From: Streptacidiphilus jeojiense
GTDB taxonomy: Bacteria; Actinomycetota; Actinomycetes; Streptomycetales; Streptomycetaceae
Direction of reading: 5' to 3'
DNA length: 64,000 bases
Assembly: GCF_000719095.1 (NCBI RefSeq)
Contig: NZ_JOEH01000003.1
Span: forward strand, 1 to 64,000
The position numbers and the translations under genes were made by a program. This document shows positions 40,035 through 49,394 of the stretch, piece after piece. Each line of letters opens with the position of its first letter. Within the stretch, counting starts at the first letter, position 1. The notes under the pieces were generated by a model. The model was given only the letters and a program-made list of their open reading frames with translations. It did not search any database and had not been told where the DNA came from.

Positions 40035-41080
40035 TGGACTTTCGGCTGACGGACGACCAGATCGCCCTGCAGACCGGGCTCCGCGAGCTGCTGGAGGGCA
40101 GGTTCGGGCCCGAGCGGCTGCGTGCCGCCGTTGCCGGGGCGGGGAGCGGGGCGGATGACGACGGGCTCCCGCTGTGGTCCGAGCTCTCCGACGCCGGGCT
40201 GTTCTCGCTGCGGAAGCCGGAGCGATCGGGACAGCGGGAAGGCGGCCTCGGTCTGGGCCTCGCCGAGGCGGTGCTGGCGTTCGAGGAGGTCGGACGGGCC
40301 CTGGTGCCCGGCCCGTTGGTGGCGACCGAGCTCGCCACCGTGCACGCCTCGCTCCCGCCGCACCGGGCCGCGGGCCTGTGCCGGAGGCAGCCCGCCGGGC
40401 GCGGCCCGCTGCTGGTGGAGCGGCTGCCCGCGCTCGCCGTGCTGCTGCTGCCGGACACCCTCACCGGCGAGGTGCGTTCGCTGAGCCCCTCCGCTCTCCG
40501 GGCCCGTGGCAGGCGCGGGGTGGATCCGTTGACGCCGCTGTGGGAGGTCCAAGGGCCGGTGCCGGACGGGGAACCGCTGCCGGGCGTCGACGCCGGACGG
40601 CTCTGGGCGGAGGGGACGTTGCTGACCGCGGCACTCCAGGTGGGTCTGGCGGGCCGGGCGGTCGCCACGGCCGTCGGCTACGCGAAGCAGCGTGAGCAGT
40701 TCGGCCAACCGATCGGAGCGTTCCAGGCGGTCCAGCACCTCTGCGCGGACATGCTGGCGCGGACTGAGCCGGCCCGGGCGGCGGTGCGGGCGGCCGCCGT
40801 GGGCGCGGACGCCGGGGTGCCGACGGCGGAGTTGTCCGTCGAGATCGCGGGGGCGAAGCTGCTCGCGGACCAGGCGGCGGTGCGCGGCGCCCGTGACTGC
40901 CTGCAAGTGCACGGAGGCATGGGTTTCACCTGGGAGGCGGACGTCCATCTGCTGCTGAAGCGGGCCTGGGTGTACGAGGGATCCTTCGCCAGGACGCCGG
41001 AGAGCGCGGAAGTGCTGGCCGAGGGCCTGTCCGTGGCAGGTCTCGGTCATGGTGCCGGCCACGGCGTCGGACACTTGTAG
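40034..41080 (+). CDS. Acyl-CoA dehydrogenase, operon copy B (small partner)
   Basis: This 348-residue acyl-CoA dehydrogenase homologue is shorter than copy A. It shows DFRLTDDQIALQTGLRELLE at the start, GLGLAEAVLAFEEVGRALVPG, then YAKQREQFGQPIGAFQAVQHLCADML and the C-terminal LQVHGGMGFTWEADVHLLLKRAW. The middle beta domain is reduced: the flavin-contacting W[CST]xxS motif of copy A has no clear counterpart. It is probably the non-catalytic or half-site partner in a heteromer with copy A, to which it is translationally coupled (TGATG). Confidence 0.85.
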   Translation: MDFRLTDDQIALQTGLRELLEGRFGPERLRAAVAGAGSGADDDGLPLWSELSDAGLFSLRKPERSGQREGGLGLGLAEAVLAFEEVGRALVPGPLVATELATVHASLPPHRAAGLCRRQPAGRGPLLVERLPALAVLLLPDTLTGEVRSLSPSALRARGRRGVDPLTPLWEVQGPVPDGEPLPGVDAGRLWAEGTLLTAALQVGLAGRAVATAVGYAKQREQFGQPIGAFQAVQHLCADMLARTEPARAAVRAAAVGADAGVPTAELSVEIAGAKLLADQAAVRGARDCLQVHGGMGFTWEADVHLLLKRAWVYEGSFARTPESAEVLAEGLSVAGLGHGAGHGVGHL

Positions 41081-41403
41081 GAAGGGTGGTATCTCCGGGA
41101 ACGTCCGCCGGTCTCCCAGGAATTCGGCGCGTTTCGGTTACGCTCCGGAGTGTGCGGACGGATCGATGTGCTGGGCCTGCTGAGCGGCCATGCCGCGTCC
41201 AGAACGTCCTGAACATCCAGGGTTGGGGACCAGCAGGGGCAGTATGCACCGCTGGACGGTCCCAATGTTGGAATATGCCCGAAGCGCTTGCTGGAATCGG
41301 TGCAGGCAAATCATCCTGGATCAGATGCGCATCGGTGCGCCGCCCGGGGAGCCGGACGGTTCCAGGGGCGCGACTGATCCCGCTAGTACGGGTGGTGTGA
41401 GCG
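41081..41403. other. 323-bp gap before the HATPase gene
   Basis: This gap is AT-richer than its flanks in places and should hold the promoter for the ATPase gene. I see no operator of the catabolic type, no strong hairpin and no convincing short gene. Confidence 0.45.
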
Positions 41404-41880
41404 GTGCAGGTGCTTCAGGTGCAGATCGCCGTCGAGGCGGATCCGGCCGAGGTCGGACGGGCTCGCAGGTGGACCAGATCACGGCTGACCGGATGCGGCT
41501 TCGACCCGGACGCAGCGCTGGCGGAGGCGCTGGTACTGGTGGTGTCCGAGCTGGTCACCAACGCCGTGGTGCACACCGGGAATCCGGCCGTGCTGTGCCT
41601 CCAGTTCCCGGTCGGCGGGGACGAGGCCGACCGGCGCCCGGTCCGGGTCGAGGTCGCCGACGCCAGCGAGCGTCCGCCCCGTCCCCGGCACGCCCCGGGT
41701 GAGGCGACCAACGGCCGCGGCCTGGAACTGGTGGAGAACCTCTGCGACCGTTGGGGTTGGTTCCCGGACGGCGGGGGCAAGCGGGTGTGGTGCGAGATCG
41801 AGCGCGAGCCCCGGGAGTGCGGGCCGCCGGCGCTGGACGCCGAGACCCTGCTGACGCTGCAACAACTGCTGGTCGGCTGA
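41404..41880 (+). CDS. RsbW-like HATPase_c anti-sigma/regulatory protein
   Basis: This 158-residue protein has the GHKL ATPase fold of Streptomyces RsbW-like regulators: ALVLVVSELVTNAVVHTG is the N box with its Asn, VEVADASERPPRPR the G1-type box, and NGRGLELVENLCDRWGWFP the G2 box. Members bind or phosphorylate STAS anti-sigma antagonists and hold sigma factors. The GTG start at 41404 is typical for the family. It is not linked to the surrounding catabolic genes by operator or overlap. Confidence 0.85.
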   Translation: MQVLQVQIAVEADPAEVGRARRWTRSRLTGCGFDPDAALAEALVLVVSELVTNAVVHTGNPAVLCLQFPVGGDEADRRPVRVEVADASERPPRPRHAPGEATNGRGLELVENLCDRWGWFPDGGGKRVWCEIEREPRECGPPALDAETLLTLQQLLVG

Positions 41881-41909
41881 CCGACCTGAGGATCGGGGGA
41901 CAGTCGGCG

Positions 41910-43028
41910 GTGGGATCCGACACGGCGGGGGCGACCCGGTCCTTCTGGGCGGCACCTAGGGTGGCCGCGGCCCTGGAGGGCGTCATCGACCTGGAGCACG
42001 GTCCTGACGGATCGTGGTTCATGCCGTGGCGGCTGCCGGTGGCGGACCTGGAACTGCACCACCCCGCGCTGGTGCTGCCCGCGATGAGCGCCTGCGGGGG
42101 CAGGATCAGGGTGCGCACGGAGGCCCGCGCACTTCGGCTGGACGCCGAGACGGTGCGGCTGGACGGTGGCCCGGACCTGCCAGGCGTCTGCGACCTGCTG
42201 ATCGGGACCTCCCTCGGTGCCGACGCCGCCCCGGCCCCCGGCGGCGACCGGTGGCGGCGGGCCGATCTCGGCGAGCACGGCGCGGTGTTCGCGGACCTGC
42301 CGCCGGGGGACAAACTGCTGGAGCTCTGGCTGCCGAGTCTGGCCCCGGTCCGGGTACGCGGGCTGCGGACCCTCGACGGCCTGCCGCTGCTCCCGGCCGG
42401 GCCGGACCGCAGGCCCCGGTGGACGGTCTACGGCAGCAGCATCACCCACGGCTTCGCCCTTCCGCCCGCCTCGCCGGCGAGCACCTGGCCCGCCGTCGCC
42501 GGACGGCTGCTGGGGCGGAACGTCACCAATCTGGGCTTCGGCGGGGCCTGCCTGCTCGATCCGCTGGTGGCCCGGATGATCGGCGAGCGGACAACTGAGC
42601 ACATCACCCTGGAAATCGGGATAAACATCCACAACACCGCCGGTCTGCGCGAGCGCACCCTGGCTCCGTCGCTCCATGGATTCCTGGCCACAATCCGGTC
42701 GCACCAGCCCCGGGTTCCGGTCACCGTCCTCGGCCCGGTGCACGGTGGGGAGCGTGAGGACTCGGTGGTCGCCTGCCGCCGGAACGCGGACGGAAGCGGC
42801 ATGGAGGTGGCGGGGGATCTGACACTGCGTCAGATGAGGCGGATTTTCGAAGACACCGTGGAGGTCCTGAAAAGGCGCGGTGACAGGGCTCTGACCTGGA
42901 TGGATGGCCGAGAACTGTTCAGCGGGGAGGACGCCGCGGCGGGCGGTCTTTCGGACGGACTCCATCCGGATGTGCGCTCCCAGGGGCTGATGGGGGAGCG
43001 CTATGCGGCGCTCGAAGGCGCCCGCTGA
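41910..43028 (+). CDS. SGNH/GDSL-type hydrolase
   Basis: This 372-residue protein has an N-terminal beta-rich part (about 1-150) and a C-terminal SGNH hydrolase domain: RWTVYGSSITHGFAL (block I Ser), NLGFGGACLLDPL (block II Gly), LEIGINIHNTAG (block III Asn) and DGLHPDVRSQGLMGERYA (block V Asp and His). It is likely an esterase acting on an acylated carbohydrate or peptide. The GTG at 41910 follows GATCGGGGGA. It lies 29 bases after the HATPase gene on the same strand. A single operator-like match occurs inside it at 42819-42833. Confidence 0.82.
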   Translation: MGSDTAGATRSFWAAPRVAAALEGVIDLEHGPDGSWFMPWRLPVADLELHHPALVLPAMSACGGRIRVRTEARALRLDAETVRLDGGPDLPGVCDLLIGTSLGADAAPAPGGDRWRRADLGEHGAVFADLPPGDKLLELWLPSLAPVRVRGLRTLDGLPLLPAGPDRRPRWTVYGSSITHGFALPPASPASTWPAVAGRLLGRNVTNLGFGGACLLDPLVARMIGERTTEHITLEIGINIHNTAGLRERTLAPSLHGFLATIRSHQPRVPVTVLGPVHGGEREDSVVACRRNADGSGMEVAGDLTLRQMRRIFEDTVEVLKRRGDRALTWMDGRELFSGEDAAAGGLSDGLHPDVRSQGLMGERYAALEGAR

Positions 43029-43298
43029 GGCATGCGGACGCGGGTGTGCGGGTCGCGCGCCGGGGGCGTGCAGGGGGAGTGAAGTGCCGAAACGGCCAGT
43101 CGATCAGTCGTCCGAAAGCGTACGCAACCAATCCGAATTGCGGACAACCCATTGACGTGACGTATTCACCTGATCACTCTTGGGTTGAGCAATTCGTTGC
43201 GAGGGGACGTCGAGGGCACCGGTGACAGCAGTCGCATCCGGCTGTCCTTGGCGAGTGCGAATTGTGTCGGCGCTGGTCAGGGCCAATGCGTCGAGGCT

Positions 43299-43350
43299 GG
43301 GTGGCGAGACTCCGTATCGTGCTCGAGGCGAGTACGGCGTCTCGCCACCC
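43299..43350. terminator. Strong hairpin between converging SGNH and cyclase genes
   Basis: 12-bp perfect arms (GGGTGGCGAGAC at 43299-43310, complement at 43339-43350) extend inward by a further near-perfect stretch (CCGTA/TACGG). It lies in the 426-bp gap between two converging genes and probably stops transcription from both sides. The rest of the gap shows nothing else clear. Confidence 0.6.
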
Positions 43351-43454
43351 ATTCGTTCGCCCGGCGCTCCGCGGATCCGGCAGCGGTCTGGACCGCCCGG
43401 CTCCGGGTGTCACCCGAGCCGCTTGTCGGTTGAACCGATGAGCTGCCAACCGAG

Positions 43455-44390
43455 TTACCGAATGGCCACCGGCGCGACCGGCGCTCCCACCGCGCCCGTG
43501 AACGGCTCCGGCGGTGCCGCCAGCAGGAACTCGTGCCTCCCGTCGTCGGCGCACTCCTGCGCCAACTGCTCCAGGTTCCAGTTCTGACCCTGCATCATCC
43601 CCATCTCCACCAGGTCCAGCGCGTGCACCGGGAGGTAGAGGCCGTCCACCTCGGGCGGGAAGATCTCGAAGGTCAGGGTGTCGTTGGCGACCGCGGCGAC
43701 GTCCCTGGCGTGGAACCACTCGGGGGTGCGCAGCGAGAGGCCGGGGGAGGGGAAGGCGTAGGAGTCGCGGTCGCCGCCCAGGTAGAGCTGGATCTGCCCG
43801 GTGCGGACCAGGACGATGTCCCCCGCCCGCACAGTGGTCCTGGCCAGTGCCTCGGCGGCCTCCAGGTCCTCGGGGGTGACCGCGTGGCCGCCGGCCAGCC
43901 GGTCCACGCCCCGGGCGCGGGCGACGTCCAGCAGCACGCCGCGGCCGACCACCGGCGGGGCCTTCTCCACGCCGCTGTACTCGGCGCCCTCCTGGGCCGT
44001 GATGGTGCTCGCGGCGCGGTTGTTGTAGATCCGGCCGCCGTGGCTGACATGGCCCAGGCCGTCCCAGTGGGTGCCGGCCTGCAGGCCCATGGTCACCACG
44101 TCGTCGCTGGTGGCGATGGCGCCCGGCTCGAACATCTCCCAGTTGAGCGCGACCATGGTGTGCAGCGGGTTGACCCGGCCCTGGATCATGCCGGTCTGCA
44201 CGCCGTACTGCTGCAACGGCAGGGCGAGCGGGACCCGGTGTCCGCTGCGCACCGTGGCCGCGGCCGCCCGGACCGTCTCCGGGGTGATCAGGTTGAGCGT
44301 GCCGATCTCGTCGGCGGCGCCCCAGCGGCCCCAGTTGTTGACGCGCTTGGCGATGTCGCGGAACTCGTCGAAGTCGGTGAGTGCGGGCAT
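43455..44390 (-). CDS. Cyclase-family (kynurenine formamidase-like) metal hydrolase
   Basis: This 311-residue protein of the PF04199 cyclase family has the metal motif LQAGTHWDGLGHVSHGG (HxxxGxH-type ligands near residue 120), VGRGVLLDVARARGV, GDIVLVRTGQ and the C-terminal LVEMGMMQGQNWNLE. Relatives hydrolyse amides or close and open rings in aromatic and polyketide metabolism. The ATG at 44390 has AGGGGAGG upstream. Two operator-like palindromes lie in the 125-bp divergent region shared with the SDR gene, so it belongs to the regulon. Confidence 0.85.
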   Translation of the reverse strand: MPALTDFDEFRDIAKRVNNWGRWGAADEIGTLNLITPETVRAAAATVRSGHRVPLALPLQQYGVQTGMIQGRVNPLHTMVALNWEMFEPGAIATSDDVVTMGLQAGTHWDGLGHVSHGGRIYNNRAASTITAQEGAEYSGVEKAPPVVGRGVLLDVARARGVDRLAGGHAVTPEDLEAAEALARTTVRAGDIVLVRTGQIQLYLGGDRDSYAFPSPGLSLRTPEWFHARDVAAVANDTLTFEIFPPEVDGLYLPVHALDLVEMGMMQGQNWNLEQLAQECADDGRHEFLLAAPPEPFTGAVGAPVAPVAIR

Positions 44391-44431
44391 GTGCGGCCTC
44401 CCCTTGCCGTGTGATTCTGCTGCTACCAATT

Positions 44432-44446
44432 CTGACGACCTGTCAG
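44432..44446. promoter_or_regulatory. Operator-like palindrome, cyclase promoter
   Basis: CTGACGACCTGTCAG differs from the consensus at one position. It is 42 bp upstream of the cyclase ATG. Confidence 0.65.
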
Positions 44447-44479
44447 GACTGTTGCGCGGCGCGATCCGGTACCTAGAAT

Positions 44480-44494
44480 CTAACGGTCCGTCAG
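44480..44494. promoter_or_regulatory. Operator-like palindrome, SDR operon promoter
   Basis: CTAACGGTCCGTCAG differs from the consensus at one position and lies 22 bp upstream of the SDR start, where it would overlap the transcription start or -10 region. Confidence 0.7.
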
Positions 44495-44515
44495 ATTCTT
44501 GAGGAGGGCTGCGAC

Positions 44516-45439
44516 GTGGGCGAGTTCCTGCACGGCAAGGTGGTGGCGGTGACCGGCGCCGGGCGCGGCATCGGACGTGCGGTCGCCCTGGCCTGCGCGG
44601 CGGAGGGCGCCAGGGTCGTGGTGAACGACTACGGGGTCGGCATCGAGGGCGGCGACCCGACCAGCGAGGTCGCCGACGGAGTGGTGAAGGAGATCCAGGT
44701 GGCCGGGGGCGAGGCGGTCGCGGTCGCCGACGACGTGTCCACCATGGCCGGCGGCGAGCGGGTGGTCCGGGTCGCCGTGGACACCTGGGGCCGGCTGGAC
44801 GGGGCGGTGTGCGTCGCCGGGATCTTGCGCGAACGGATGCTCTTCAACATGTCCGAGGAGGAGTGGGACCCGGTGCTGGCCACCCACCTCAAGGGCACCT
44901 TCACCGTGTTCCGGGCCGCCTCCGCACTGATGCGACGTCAGGGCGGCGGCAGGCTCGTCGGGTTCACCAGCGGCAACCACACCGGCAGCGTCAGCCAGGC
45001 CAACTACAGCGCCGCCAAGGGCGGCATCATCTCGCTGGTCCGCAGCGCCGCGCTCGGCCTGCACAAGTACGGGGTCACCGCCAACTGCGTGGCGCCGGTG
45101 GCCAGGACCCGGATGTCCGCCAACGTCCCGATGGAGCTCAAGGAGATCGGGGAGCCCGAGGACGTCGCCGCGCTGGTCGTCTACCTGCTCTCCGACCAGG
45201 CCGCCGACATCACCGGGCAGGTCTACACCGTCGCCGGACCCAAGATCGCGGTCTGGGCGCAGCCGCGCGAACTGCGCTCCGTGCACGCGGGGGGAGCCGG
45301 GGCCGACGGGATCTCCTGGACCCCGCAGCGCATCGCCGATGTGCTCCCCGGCGCGGTCGGCACCGACCCGATGCCGATGCTGGCCCAGCTGGAGGCCATG
45401 GCCAGGGCCGCGGCCGCGAACCAGCGCCCCAACGCCTGA
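44516..45439 (+). CDS. Short-chain dehydrogenase/reductase
   Basis: This 307-residue NAD(P)-dependent enzyme has the Rossmann motif VVAVTGAGRGIGRAVALACA, the NDYGV segment typical of (3R)-hydroxyacyl-CoA dehydrogenase-like SDRs, and the catalytic set with Ser in GFTSGNHTG and YSAAKGG (Tyr-x-x-x-Lys). It probably oxidises a hydroxyacyl-CoA intermediate. The GTG start at 44516 follows GAGGAGGG. It heads an operon with acyl-CoA dehydrogenase, aldehyde dehydrogenase and alcohol dehydrogenase. The C-terminal 50 residues extend beyond the usual SDR length. Confidence 0.88.
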   Translation: MGEFLHGKVVAVTGAGRGIGRAVALACAAEGARVVVNDYGVGIEGGDPTSEVADGVVKEIQVAGGEAVAVADDVSTMAGGERVVRVAVDTWGRLDGAVCVAGILRERMLFNMSEEEWDPVLATHLKGTFTVFRAASALMRRQGGGRLVGFTSGNHTGSVSQANYSAAKGGIISLVRSAALGLHKYGVTANCVAPVARTRMSANVPMELKEIGEPEDVAALVVYLLSDQAADITGQVYTVAGPKIAVWAQPRELRSVHAGGAGADGISWTPQRIADVLPGAVGTDPMPMLAQLEAMARAAAANQRPNA

Positions 45440-45456
45440 GAGGCGCGCAGCCACCC

Positions 45457-46692
45457 ATGGACTTCTCCTTCAGCGCCGCCGACGAGGCCTTCCGGGCCCG
45501 GGCCCGCGGCTGGCTCGCCGAACGCCTCGACGACGCCGGCCCCTTCGCCGATCTGCGCACCGCCCAGGGCTTCGACCCGGACCGCCGCCGCGCCTGGGAG
45601 CGGGAACTCGGCAGCGGGGGCTGGATCGGCCTCGGCTGGCCCGCCGAACCCGCGTCGGCCGGGTCCGAGTCCGAGGCCGAGGCCGCGTCGGAGCCCGGGT
45701 CCGAGCCCGAGGTGACCCCGCTCTCCCGGCAGGTCGTCTGGTCCGAGGAGTACGCCCGCGCCGCAGGACCGGCCCCGCTGGGCATCGTCGGCGAGCAACT
45801 GCTCGCCCCCACCCTGATCCGGCACGGCACCGACGACCAGCGCAGACGCTTCCTGCCGCCGATCGCGAGCGGCGAGGAGATCTGGTGCCAGGGCTACAGC
45901 GAACCCGGCGCCGGCTCCGACCTGGCCGCCGTCCGCACCACCGGAACCCGTTCCCCGGACGGGAGTTGGCGGGTCACCGGCCAGAAGACCTGGACCTCGC
46001 TGTCCCAGTGGGCCGACTGGTGCTTCGTGCTGGCCCGCACCGAGCCCGGGTCGCTCCGGCACCACGGTCTCAGCCTGCTGCTGCTCCCCATGGACCAGCC
46101 CGGACGGATCGAGGTGCGCCCGATCCGGCAGCTCGACGGCGACTCCGAGTTCAGCGAGGTCTTCTTCGACGGGGCCGAGGCCGCGGCCGAACACGTCCTC
46201 GGCGAGGTCGGCGACGGCTGGCGGGTCGCCATGGACCTGCTGTCCTTCGAGCGCGGCGTCGGCATGCTGGCCCGGCAGATCGGCTACGCCCGGGAACTGG
46301 ACGGGGTGATCGCGCTGGCCCGGGCCTCGGGCGCGGTCCACGACCCGGTGCTCCGGGAGCGGCTCACCCGTCAGTGGGCCGAGCTGCACGTCATGCGCTG
46401 CAACGCGCTGCGCACCCTGGGCACCGCCGAGCCGGGCACCGCCGCCGTGGCCAAGCTGGTCTGGGGCGGCTGGCACCAGCGGCTCGGCGAACTGTCGCTG
46501 CAGGTACAGGGAGCGGCCGCGGCCCTGGGCCGCGGACCGCACGACGCCGGGACCCTCAGGTTGACGCAGAGTCAGCACCGGATGCTCTTCTCCCGCGCCG
46601 ACACCATCTACGGCGGCAGCGACCAGATCCAGCGCAACCTCATCGCCGAGCGCGTCCTCGGCCTGCCCCGAGAAAGCAGGAGCCCGTCATGA
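45457..46692 (+). CDS. Acyl-CoA dehydrogenase, SDR-operon copy
   Basis: This 411-residue FAD enzyme shows WCQGYSEPGAGSDLAAVRTTG, VTGQKTWTSLSQWADWC, GDGWRVAMDLLSFERG and the C-terminal RADTIYGGSDQIQRNLIAER. A low-complexity Ser/Glu linker (SESEAEAASEPGSEPE, about residues 68-85) interrupts the N-terminal helical domain. The gene is 17 bases after the SDR and overlaps the aldehyde dehydrogenase start (ATGA). It resembles the dehydrogenase at 38838 more than the ones at 40034 or 61419. Confidence 0.9.
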   Translation: MDFSFSAADEAFRARARGWLAERLDDAGPFADLRTAQGFDPDRRRAWERELGSGGWIGLGWPAEPASAGSESEAEAASEPGSEPEVTPLSRQVVWSEEYARAAGPAPLGIVGEQLLAPTLIRHGTDDQRRRFLPPIASGEEIWCQGYSEPGAGSDLAAVRTTGTRSPDGSWRVTGQKTWTSLSQWADWCFVLARTEPGSLRHHGLSLLLLPMDQPGRIEVRPIRQLDGDSEFSEVFFDGAEAAAEHVLGEVGDGWRVAMDLLSFERGVGMLARQIGYARELDGVIALARASGAVHDPVLRERLTRQWAELHVMRCNALRTLGTAEPGTAAVAKLVWGGWHQRLGELSLQVQGAAAALGRGPHDAGTLRLTQSQHRMLFSRADTIYGGSDQIQRNLIAERVLGLPRESRSPS

Positions 46693-48206
46693 CCGCCACC
46701 TCCGAAGCACCGACCGCCGTGGCCGAAGTGCCGACCGCCCGACTGTTCGTCAACGGGGCCTGGCGCGAGGGCGGCGACGGCAGCTACCCGGTCGTCGACC
46801 CCTCCACCGAGCAGCCGGTCGGCCGGGCCCCGGAGGCCTCGGCCGACGATGTGGCGGACGCCGTGGCGGCCGCCAGGGAGGCGTTCGAGAGCTGGTCCAG
46901 GACCAGCCCCGCCCAGCGCGCCGCGGTGCTGGACCGGATCGCCGACCTGCTGCTGGCCCGCAACGACGACTTCGTCCCGCTGCTGCAGGCCGAGACCGGG
47001 GCCACCATCAGGGTCGCCTCGGCGATGCAGGTCCCGGTGGCCGCCGAGCGCTTCCGCCGCTACGCCCGCGGCGCGCTGGAACCGGCCGTCAGCGCGCTGG
47101 CCCCGCAGCCGGTCGCCGCCACCCCGCTGGCCGCCGGCGGGCTGACCAGTGCGGTCGCGGCGCGGCGTCCGGTGGGCGTGGTCGGCTGCATCACCTCCTA
47201 CAACTTCCCCATCGTCAACCTGGCCGGCAAGCTCGCCCCGGCGCTGGCGGCCGGCAACACCGTGGTGGCCAAGCCGGCCCCGCAGGACCCGCTGGGCTGC
47301 CTCAAGCTGGGCGAGGTCTTCGAGGAGGCCGGAGCCCCGCCCGGGATCTTCAACGTGGTCACCGGCTCCGGTGCGGCCACCGGCGCGGTGCTGGTCGCCT
47401 CGCCCGACGTCGACATGATCAGCTTCACCGGCTCGACCGCGGTCGGCCGCAGGATCGCCGCCGACGGCGGGCTCACCATGAAGCGGCTGCTGCTGGAACT
47501 CGGCGGCAAGGGCGCGGGGATCGTCCTGGAGGACGCCGACCTGCGCGCCGCCGTCTCCGCCGTCGGCTCGGCCTGGTCCTTCCACTCCGGGCAGATCTGC
47601 ACCGCGCCCACCCGGGTGCTGGTGCACGAGTCCCGGCACGACGAGGTCGTGGCCGCCCTGGCCGCCTACGCCGCCGCGCTCACCGTCGGCGACCCGCTGT
47701 CGCCGGACACGGTCGTCGGTCCGGTCATCACCGCACAGCACCGCGACCGGGTCGAGGGCTACATCGCCGGGGCGCTGGCCGAAGGCGCCCGGCTGGTCTG
47801 CGGCGGCACCCGCAAGGAGCACGCCGACGGCTTCCCGGTCCTCCCTGACACCGGCTTCTACGTCGCCCCGACGCTGCTGGCCGACGTCACCCCGACCATG
47901 ACCATCGCCCGCGAGGAGGTCTTCGGCCCGGTCGTGGTGGTGATCCCGTTCCGGGACGAGGAGGAGGCCGTCGCCATCGCCAACTCCACCGAGTTCGGCC
48001 TGTACGACTACGTCTTCACCGCCGACACCGCCCGCGCCTACGCCCTCGCGGCCCGGCTGCGGACCGGCCATGTCGGCATCAACACCGCCCAGCGCAACAT
48101 GGAGGCCCCCTTCGGCGGCTTCAAGCAGAGCGGTGTCGGCCGCGACGGCGGCTCCTACGGGCTGCAGGCCTACAGCGAGGTCCAGGCCGTCATCTGGCAA
48201 TCCTGA
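46689..48206 (+). CDS. Aldehyde dehydrogenase
   Basis: This 505-residue NAD(P)-dependent enzyme oxidises an aldehyde to the acid. It has the cofactor-binding FTGSTAVGRRIA, the general-base Glu in LLELGGKGAGIVLEDADL, the nucleophile Cys in SFHSGQICTAPTRV and EEVFGPVVVVIPF. Length and order are normal. It is translationally coupled to the acyl-CoA dehydrogenase before it, and 23 bases separate it from the alcohol dehydrogenase after it. The pair would take an alcohol through the aldehyde to the carboxylate. Confidence 0.93.
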   Translation: MTATSEAPTAVAEVPTARLFVNGAWREGGDGSYPVVDPSTEQPVGRAPEASADDVADAVAAAREAFESWSRTSPAQRAAVLDRIADLLLARNDDFVPLLQAETGATIRVASAMQVPVAAERFRRYARGALEPAVSALAPQPVAATPLAAGGLTSAVAARRPVGVVGCITSYNFPIVNLAGKLAPALAAGNTVVAKPAPQDPLGCLKLGEVFEEAGAPPGIFNVVTGSGAATGAVLVASPDVDMISFTGSTAVGRRIAADGGLTMKRLLLELGGKGAGIVLEDADLRAAVSAVGSAWSFHSGQICTAPTRVLVHESRHDEVVAALAAYAAALTVGDPLSPDTVVGPVITAQHRDRVEGYIAGALAEGARLVCGGTRKEHADGFPVLPDTGFYVAPTLLADVTPTMTIAREEVFGPVVVVIPFRDEEEAVAIANSTEFGLYDYVFTADTARAYALAARLRTGHVGINTAQRNMEAPFGGFKQSGVGRDGGSYGLQAYSEVQAVIWQS

Positions 48207-48229
48207 GACATGATCTGAGGGGTATTCAC

Positions 48230-49306
48230 ATGAAGGGCGTCATCTTCGACGGCAAGGCGGCCCAGGTGGTGGACGACCTGGAGGTCCGCGACCCCGGCAT
48301 CGGCGAGGTGCTGGTGCGGATCGCCGCCGCCGGGCTCTGCCACAGCGACCTGTCCGTGATCGACGGCACCATCCCGTTCCCGGTCCCGGTGGTGCTCGGC
48401 CACGAGGGCGCCGGGACGGTGGAGGCGGTGGGCCCCGGCGTCACCCACGTCCAGCCGGGCGACCATGTCGCCCTGTCCACCCTCGCCAACTGCGGCACCT
48501 GCGTGGAGTGCGGCCGGGGACGGCCGACGATGTGCCGCAAGGCCATCGGCTTCCCCGGCAAGCCCTTCACCCGCCGCTCCGAACCCGGCACCCCGCTCTA
48601 CAACTTCGCCTCCACCTCGGTGTTCGCCGAACGCACCGTGGTGAAGGCGGTCCAGGCGGTGCGGATCGACCCGGCCATCCCGTTCACCTCCGCGGCGCTG
48701 ATCGGCTGCGGGGTGCTGACCGGGGTGGGCGCGGTGCTCAACCGGGCCAGGGTCGGCATCGGCGACACCGTCGCGGTCATCGGCTGCGGCGGGATCGGCC
48801 TCAACGTCATCCAGGGGGCGAGGCTGGCCGGCGCCTCCCGGATCGTCGCGGTGGACGCGGTCGCCGCGAAGGAGGCGGCGGCCCGCACCTTCGGGGCGAC
48901 GGACTTCGTGGACGCGCGGGCGGTCACCGACTCGGTGGAGGCGGTCAAGGCGCTGCTCCCGGAGGGGGTGGACCATGCCTTCGAGTGCGTCGGAGCGGTG
49001 GCTCTGGTCCGCCAGGCCGTGGACCTGCTGAACCGTCACGGCCAGGCGGTGCTGCTGGGGATGACCCGTCCGGACGCGGAGGCGGCCTTCCGGCCGGCCG
49101 AGATGTTCCTGGACAAGTCCATCCTGGGCTGCCGCTACGGGTCGTCCCGACCCCAGGTGGACATCGCGCTCTACGCTGCGCTGTACGCCGAGGGGCGGCT
49201 GCTGCTGGACGAACTCGTCACCTCTGTCTATCCGGTGGAGGAGTTCGAGGCCGCCGCAGAGGCCACGCACGGCGGGCGGGTGGCCCGGGCGGTACTCGCG
49301 TTCTGA
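48230..49306 (+). CDS. Zinc-dependent alcohol dehydrogenase (MDR family)
   Basis: This 358-residue enzyme has the catalytic zinc ligands in [14 protein letters not shown] and [15 protein letters not shown], the structural zinc lobe [15 protein letters not shown], and the Rossmann motif [21 protein letters not shown]. It is of the class III/aryl-alcohol type. The ATG at 48230 follows GAGGGG. It is the last gene of the SDR operon, followed by a strong hairpin. Confidence 0.92.
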   Translation: MKGVIFDGKAAQVVDDLEVRDPGIGEVLVRIAAAGLCHSDLSVIDGTIPFPVPVVLGHEGAGTVEAVGPGVTHVQPGDHVALSTLANCGTCVECGRGRPTMCRKAIGFPGKPFTRRSEPGTPLYNFASTSVFAERTVVKAVQAVRIDPAIPFTSAALIGCGVLTGVGAVLNRARVGIGDTVAVIGCGGIGLNVIQGARLAGASRIVAVDAVAAKEAAARTFGATDFVDARAVTDSVEAVKALLPEGVDHAFECVGAVALVRQAVDLLNRHGQAVLLGMTRPDAEAAFRPAEMFLDKSILGCRYGSSRPQVDIALYAALYAEGRLLLDELVTSVYPVEEFEAAAEATHGGRVARAVLAF

Positions 49307-49324
49307 CCCTCAGCGGGGGTTGCT

Positions 49325-49373
49325 GTTCGCGCAGTTCCCCGCGCCCCATAGGGGCGCGGGGAACTGCGCGAAC
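49325..49373. terminator. Long perfect hairpin, bidirectional terminator
   Basis: 23-bp perfect arms (49325-49347 and 49351-49373, opening GTTCGCGCAGTTCCCC) are separated by ATA. It lies between the converging alcohol dehydrogenase and GlxA-type genes. The sequence resembles a palindrome I recall as dispersed through Streptomyces genomes. Confidence 0.8.
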
Positions 49374-49394
49374 AACCATGCACGTGCTGTACCG

